Source: Epiperipatus broadwayi
Taxonomy: Eukaryota > Onychophora > Udeonychophora > Euonychophora > Peripatidae
Assembly (NCBI GenBank): GCA_028023455.1
Contig: JAQFVV010006203.1
Span: forward strand, 7,720,821-7,784,820
Reading direction: 5' to 3'
Length of the DNA stretch: 64,000 bases
A program made the position numbers and the translations under genes. Positions 59,100 through 64,000 of this stretch are shown piece by piece; position 1 is the stretch's first letter, and each line of letters starts with the position of its first letter. The notes beneath the pieces are model-generated. The model made no database searches. It saw only the letters and a program-made list of their open reading frames with translations, and had not been told where the DNA came from.

Positions 59100-59890
59100 G
59101 AGAAAGCTCTCTTGTGCTCTTTCCAACTCTATTGCTGGTTTTTAAGAAATACTTCATACAAAGGAGTGGTGACACAAACTTTTCCCTTTAGAAAAATTTC
59201 CCCCAAAAATTAACCAGTCACAAAAAGACTTGAAGTTCTTTAACCTTCTTGGGAGAATATGGCTAAAAAACTTGATTTCCGACACACTCCAAATACATTT
59301 TCCCAGATTAAATTTGGCTCCCATTTTTTCTAGCTTTTCACATATTTTATTCAATTTATTTTGTAGTGCTTTTACTGAATTTACTATATAAATACATAGT
59401 TATGGTGTCACTCCATCCAATCCTTCTATAAATGCATTAATTTTGCTTGGAATACATTTGTTAATAGTTATCCAAACATCAGATAATTATAATCATACAA
59501 TCGTTGGTACGTTATTATAATAACAAGTGCAGCTGTTTCGTTTGATCACAGTACCTTATGAAAAGCGTCATTCAAATCCCACTTTGCAAAATAATTTGCT
59601 CCATTTAGGCCAGCTAGTACTTCTCTAATGTTTGAAGTGGGATATGGACTTTTAGCTATACACGTGTTTACAATCAACTTATATTCCTCATATGCATGAA
59701 TTTGTCCATTCTGATTTGCTATGACAACTATAGGTGTAGCCATTCAGCATTTTCCACAAATATCAGAACTTATTCCTCTTTGATTCATGATCTCTGTGCA
59801 AAAGATATCTTTCTTGATGTGCAGTGGATGAGTTTTACACCTTCTTGAAGCTCGATTTCAAGTGACTTGGTGATAATTTTTTCTTGCTAC
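59100..59890 (-). pseudogene. Gypsy reverse transcriptase
   Basis: The open piece 59743-59546 reads ATPIVVIANQNGQIHAYEEY, equivalent to 'ATPIV.V.KKDG.IR.CGDY', then NTCIAKSPYPTSNIREVLAG, then YFAKWDLNDAFHKVL (motif A, D retained). The piece 59354-59154 reads GAKFNLGKCIWSVSEIKFFS, equivalent to 'G..LN..KC.F....V.FLG'. The segment holding the YVDD box between them is unreadable. Confidence 0.85.
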
Positions 59891-59959
59891 ATTGCAAAAA
59901 TTTAGAAAATTTAGTCATTTCTTTTTCAATATTTACTTTATCATGCATATTTTAATGCC

Positions 59960-60390
59960 TAAAAGGGTAAACTATTTTCTAACCATTATGGGTGCTACAT
60001 TACCTTTAACTATATATAGGTTTAGTTTTTTTCGAAGGCTATTTATAGCTACCATTACTTTTACTATCTCAATGATATTAGTGGCATTTCCATTTGTGTC
60101 TTTAAGTCTTTTTAACTCTGTCTTACTTTTACTATCTCAATGATATTAGCTGCATTTCCATTTGTGTCTTTAAGACTTTTAACTCTGTCTTTTTATTCTT
60201 GATTGGTCATTGATTTTTTTATTTAATCCGAACCAGTCCCTCTGTGATATGATAGATACACCAGCAACACTTTCTATCTCCATTTCTATGAGTTTATCAT
60301 ATATATACAAACTACTAACATTATTTGCTGCCTGTTATTTATCTCTGACATTTATTTTGGCAAAACATTCTGATTTCCTAACTTTGCTTT
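59960..60390 (-). pseudogene. Gypsy protease region with 68-bp duplication
   Basis: Minus strand: MEIESVAGVSIISQRDWF is a degraded form of the aspartic protease active-site block 'EVDTGA.VSIIS', with the DTG triad lost. Downstream LYIVKGNVAPIMVRKWL corresponds to 'L.VV.GNGPSLLGRNWL'. Between them a 68-bp segment (60057-60124 and 60125-60192) occurs twice, shifting the frame. Confidence 0.65.
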
Positions 60391-60439
60391 CTGAAGATTT
60401 TTATATTTATACTTGTTTTAACTTTAGTGCAGGAGACTT

Positions 60440-60960
60440 TTGCTAAGTGGCCTTCCTTTCCATAGTTGTTTCATATCACACTTTTTTGGTCGCATTTATG
60501 TGCAATATGTTCACTCCTTCAGCAGTAGTAGCATCCCTTTCCCTCTTTTTGTGACCCTCAGTCTCAATTTGTCTTAAAGATTGTAATTTGTTTTGGATCA
60601 TCCATGGTGGATTGTTTTTTGATGTCATCCACATATGATAGGTCTCGGATAGCTAATAATTTTTATCAGAGTCTGTCATTACTCATCTCTCACATAAACT
60701 ATTCTAGCAATGCTTTTTTTAAGTAGACCCCATATACACGGCAGTCTTGCAAGGCAGTGTTGAAATCTCTACAACTTTTCCTCCTCACTTGGCATCCATT
60801 TTGCAAATGAAGGCGAGCTATGTGCTTTGGTAGCTCAGAGCTAAAATGGTTACTAAGTCACTTGATTAATTCCATACAATGATAGACTTTCGGAATCTTT
60901 AGGTCTGCATGGCCGGTTTGCAACCTCAATTATTCTCGGTCCTCCAAATAAAAGAAATGT
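60440..60960 (-). pseudogene. Gypsy gag with zinc knuckles
   Basis: Starting near 60960 the minus strand reads TFLLFGGPRIIEVANR, followed by ELPKHIARLHLQNGC and DFNTALQDCRVYGVYLKKAL in changing frames, equivalent to the gag capsid block that includes 'RF.FHRR.Q..GES...Y'. At 60545-60460, CYYC*RSEHIAHKC and N-YGKEGHLAK are two CCHC-type knuckles, the second damaged. Gag packages the genomic RNA. Confidence 0.7.
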
Positions 60961-61456
60961 TGCAATTTGTTACATTATCATTAATTTTATTGTATGGCTG
61001 CAAAAACGAGTTTGCTATTAACTGAAAGAAGACCCTTTGATTCCTCTTGGAGACTTTAAAGGAACCGAGCAGGACAAATTCCTAATGTCCACTCCATATG
61101 TTCTTGTTGTTGCAGCTGTTATAACTATGTGAATATTCATATAGTATATGAACATGGATGAGCTGCTCATCAACATGCATTAGTCAGCATGGTGAGTTTA
61201 TTGGCTTTTTAACTCCGAGTTTAAGATCAAGAAACACCATGGTCTTTCCTCTCAGTTGCCTGATAAGGCAGAATGCATGTTTGTAACAAAAATAAATCAA
61301 GGCCATTATTCCCAGGAGGCTGTAAAGTCACCAACCAAGGCAGCGGTTGGTGGCCGAAGGCGAAGAGTGCTAAGAATCCCCCGATTGCAGAGCCAGGCTG
61401 CCATTTGATGATGACTTTTTATTTACAACTGCAGATCATTTTCAAGTGAAGGAAGA

Positions 61457-62150
61457 TTGCAAGAATTAGAAGAAGTGTCTTACATTAAATGGGACATTAT
61501 TGGACTTTGTGAAGTTAGAAGAACAGGTGAAGAGACAATTGATTTAAAAAGTGAACAAGTATTCCATTATAAAGGCACAAATATTGGAAATACAAGTGGA
61601 GTAGGATTCATTATAAATAAAAAAGTGGAAGAACAACATTGTGGAGATTGATAGGGTATCGGACAGAGTGGCAAGACTAGTTATACAACTTAATTGTAAG
61701 TACCAAATGCAGATAATTCAGGTTTATGCCCCAACAAGTTCTCATAGTGATAATTTTCAAATATTGTTTACTCTGATCAAAAGCCAGAGTAAACAATATT
61801 TGAAAATTGTTATGGAGACTTTAATGCTAGAATTGGTAAACAAATGAAAGATGAAAATGCTGTAGGTAATTTTGGTTATGGTAATAGAAATAAGAGAGGA
61901 TATAGACTTGTGGAGTTTGCAGAAAGAGAAAAACTTTATATTATGAGCTCTTTTTTTGAGAAAAATGTTAAAAGGAAATGAATATGGAAGCATACAAATG
62001 ATGGTACAGTAGAATTGGATTATATTTTGACTAACAGAAAACACATATTTCAAGATTATAATGTTCTTAATAAATTTAACACAGGAAATGATCATCGATT
62101 AATAAGATGTAAGATACGTGTTAATGCAAAACTAGAGAGAAAAAATTATT
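61457..62150 (+). pseudogene. RTE endonuclease
   Basis: 61457-61651 holds EEVSYIKWDIIGLCEVRRTG then NIGNTSGVGFIINKK. 61641-61847 in another frame holds DRVSDRVARLVIQLN and IIQVYAPTSSHSD. A further shift leads to YGDFNARIGKQMKDENAVGN (about 61810), GYRLVEFAEREKLYIMSSFF (about 61900), ELDYILTNRKHIFQDYNVL and NDHRLIRCKIR, the last being the SDH block with S replaced by N. A perfect 24-bp hairpin interrupts the region between APTSSHSD and GDFNA. Confidence 0.88.
61752..61808. repeat. Perfect 24-bp inverted repeat inside RTE endonuclease
   Basis: aattttcaaatattgtttac(tctg) at 61752-61775 and its exact reverse complement at 61785-61808, separated by atcaaaagc. The left RTE copy has no such hairpin at the corresponding place as far as can be read. 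Confidence 0.9.
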
Positions 62151-62265
62151 AAGAAAAACCATATTTACAATTGATATTCCTAATTTTCAGAAACATTGTA
62201 ATGAATTTAAATTAGAACTTACAAATCGGTTTCAAGTATTAGTAGATTTTGAACATGATTCAGAT

Positions 62266-62634
62266 TTGAATGAAATTAATATAAAAATAACTGATACACT
62301 TTTAAAAACTGCAACAAAGATAGCTGGTAGAAAAAAGCAGCAACTGACCAATAAAATTTCTATTGAGACTAGAGAATTTATGAAGAAAAGAAGGAATATG
62401 AAGATATACAAAAATGATGCCTTTAAAAGGATTGAATATCTCGAATTTTGTAAAATGGTATGGAAAAGAGTTGAAAATGATGTAAGAAGGTGTAACTGCG
62501 AACGAGCAAGGAAAGCTGTAAAAGAGAATAAAGGTCTCAAGAGTATAAAACAACATTTTGGTATTGGTAAGAAATTTATATCTGCAATAAAAAAAAAGAT
62601 GGAATTATTACTAAAAAGAGAGATGACATCATAA
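62266..62634 (+). pseudogene. RTE basic linker
   Basis: 122 codons, KTATKIAGRKKQQLTN then TREFMKKRRNMKIYKNDAF, Lys/Arg-rich and probably helical, as in the left copy at 1233-1550. The end (GIGKKFISAIKKK) leads into the start of the RT. The frame is shorter than the true element segment because of an upstream frame break. Confidence 0.8.
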
Positions 62635-62699
62635 AATGGGTAGAAGACTTTATTAAGAATTATATAGTAATAAATAAAGAACAAGTACCTCCTATATTT

Positions 62700-63533
62700 A
62701 TTACATCTTCTGAATTGCCCAGAATTTTAAATGAAGAAGTGAGACACGCAATTAAATGCATGAAGAAAGAAAAGGCTCCAGGTAATGATGGAATTATAAC
62801 TGATATATTAAAAAAAGCAGGTGAAGAAATATAATTTTTTTTAGCAAAGTTATATACTAAATGTCTAAATGATAAAGATGTACCAGATGATTAGAAGAAT
62901 GCAGTATTAACATTAATAGTTAAAAAAGATGATAAAGAAGATATTAAAAATTACAGACCTATCAGCCTTTTATCAGTTTTATACAAAATTTTTACCAAGA
63001 TAATTACAACTCGTCTACAAAGAACACTGGATTTTCACCAACCAAGAGAACAAGCTGGATTTAAAATTGGTTTTAGTACAGTAGATCATATCCAGGTATT
63101 GAGAGAAGTTATAGAAAGGACAAATGAATATGAGTTGTTATTACGCTTTGGATTTTTATAAAAAGGCATTTGATTTTATAAACGTTTCTTCAGTGATTAA
63201 AGCTTGGATCATCAAGGTATAGATCCAGGATATTGTCATATTTTAAAGAATATTTATAAAAATGCAACAGCAACAATTAGATTACGTAATGATATTGGGA
63301 AAGTCAACACTGAGAAGGGTGTAAGACAGGGTGATTCCATATCTCCAAAACTTTTTACAGCAGTGCTGCAAAAAGTATTTTGTGGATTAAAATGGGAAGC
63401 TAAAGGAGTGAAAGTAAATGGAAATTATTTAAGTCATTTAGATTTTTCAGATGTAGTTGTTTTTGCAAATAATGCTTTAGAGCAGCAGAAAATGTTGCAG
63501 GAGTTATCAGATGAAAGTAGGAAAGTGGACTAA
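62700..63533 (+). pseudogene. RTE reverse transcriptase
   Basis: Blocks: KEKAPGNDGIITDILKKAG near 62770, KNYRPISLLSVLYKIFTK near 62950, DFHQPREQAGFKIGFSTVDH near 63030, LRFGFL*KGI-type damaged motif A near 63150, then the open frame 63204-63533 with DHQGIDPGYCHILKNIYKNA, GVRQGDSISPKLFTAVLQ and HLDFSDVVVFANN. One of the two catalytic Asp codons of the usual DD pair has been deleted (left copy: DFSDDVV), so the enzyme would be dead. Confidence 0.9.
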
Positions 63534-63664
63534 AGATAAATGTTAAAAAAGACTAAAGTAATGTTTAATGGATTTTCTCAAAAAAATAAAGATTGATTAT
63601 CACGAGTTAGAAGAAGTTTAACAGCTACAAATACCTTGGTCAGATTAATGCAGATGAAAACATA

Positions 63665-63901
63665 ATGGATGAAATTAATCATAGAATTAAACTTGGTTGG
63701 AGTGCTTTTGGTAGAAATAACTTGATACTAAAAGGAAATATACCTATGTGCTTGAAAAGGAAGGTTTTTAATAAATGTGTTTTACCAGTTTTTATTTATG
63801 GATCTGAGATTTGGACACTTAATAAAAGAGTAATACAGAGACTTCAGACCACTCAAATAAATATGGAGGGATGCATGTTGGGAGTAACAAGAAGAGACTG
63901 A
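63665..63901 (+). pseudogene. RTE post-RT region
   Basis: Seventy-eight codons: RIKLGWSAFGRNNLILKGN, KRKVFNKCVLPVFIYGSEIW (the 'VLPV..YG.E.W' block), then RLQTTQINMEGCMLGVTRRD. It continues past a frame break as REQTDVTDLIEKN and WSWPGHIARS-like text to the window edge. It corresponds to the start of the plus-strand fragment at 2656. Confidence 0.88.
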
Positions 63902-64000
63902 AAGCACAATATATGGGTAAGAGAACAAACAGATGTTACAGACCTCATTGAAAAAAATTAAAAGACTGAAGTGGAGTTGGCCTGGACATATTGCTAGAAG

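Larger units (their letters stand above)
57000..61050 (-). mobile_element. Ty3/Gypsy LTR retrotransposon, decayed
   Basis: Minus-strand translation gives gag, protease, RT, RNase H and integrase in the order typical of Ty3/Gypsy (integrase last). All frames are broken. Gag with zinc knuckles lies at about 60960-60440, protease about 60390-59960, RT about 59890-59100, RNase H about 59060-58700, integrase about 58460-57560. The left boundary is inferred from GPKLAFIPNLIPT-like text near 57100, and the LTRs were not identified. Two 68-bp tandem copies lie in the protease region and a 14-C run in the integrase region. Confidence 0.88.
61320..64000 (+). mobile_element. RTE-type non-LTR retrotransposon, second copy, runs off right edge
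   Basis: Plus-strand copy of the same family as 1-2365 (minus). A leader with gttggtggccgaaggcgaag and agagtgctaagaat precedes the endonuclease. Endonuclease (61457-62150), basic linker (62266-62634), RT (62700-63533) and post-RT region (63665-63901 and on) follow in order. GDFNA, FSDVVVFANN-type and REQ.DVTDLI-type blocks are all visible. At least six frame breaks are present. The element must continue beyond 64000, since its end (compare 2656-2900) is not reached. Confidence 0.93.

Noticed and set aside
61757-62095. 112-codon minus-strand ORF
   Set aside because: Antisense shadow of the RTE endonuclease.
62232-62684. 150-codon minus-strand ORF
   Set aside because: Antisense shadow of the RTE basic linker encoded on the plus strand.

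Overview
This looks like a piece of nuclear genome from an invertebrate animal. By eye it is about three quarters A+T, has very low gene density, and is full of decayed retroelements and poly-A/T and TA tracts. I cannot name the species. The repeat mix (RTE-type LINEs, Penelope-like elements with a GIY-YIG nuclease, tRNA-derived SINEs, a mariner, a Ty3/Gypsy element) is seen in molluscs, cnidarians, chelicerates and others.

Only one host gene is clearly recognisable. Three small phase-0 exons on the minus strand (46526-46470, 46381-46298, 40812-40702) encode the C-terminal part of DGCR8/Pasha, the double-stranded-RNA-binding partner of Drosha. They span the end of the last dsRBD, the conserved GSLLRLYG stretch and the C-terminal tail helix. 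The 5' exons and the terminal exon were not found. Two other minus-strand exon candidates (28459-28396, 22255-22133) are much weaker.

Layout. 1-2365: RTE LINE, minus strand, running off the left edge. 2375-2580: foldback MITE. 2656-2900: plus-strand RTE 3' fragment. 4980-7291: decayed Penelope-like element (PLE) between inverted terminal repeats, carrying a SINE. 7300-8015: large palindromic repeat. 8660-11242: a second LINE family, very decayed. 14543-15059: 3' end of a third LINE family with a C-terminal zinc knuckle. 17637-18290: near-perfect palindrome of two PLE 3' ends. 18300-33390: mostly anonymous AT-rich DNA with SINE remnants. 33832-33898: a hammerhead-ribozyme-like sequence. 34490-37470: a fourth LINE, truncated by a PLE with an inverted 5' half (37470-38820). 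40702-46526: DGCR8 exons and introns, the larger intron holding SINEs and another inverted PLE 3' end. 46656-47910: mariner. 50340-52420: purine-rich tract with a 330-bp tandem duplication. 54850-55413: possible promoter and first exon. 57000-61050: Ty3/Gypsy element, minus strand. 61320-64000: second RTE copy, plus strand, running off the right edge.

The main theme is PLE biology. At least four PLE fragments end in, or are built as, inverted repeats, and most carry a small stem-loop of the form CTGAAGAAG / stem / GAAAC in the terminal region. One free-standing copy has the complete hammerhead core. All mobile-element reading frames are broken and none looks active.
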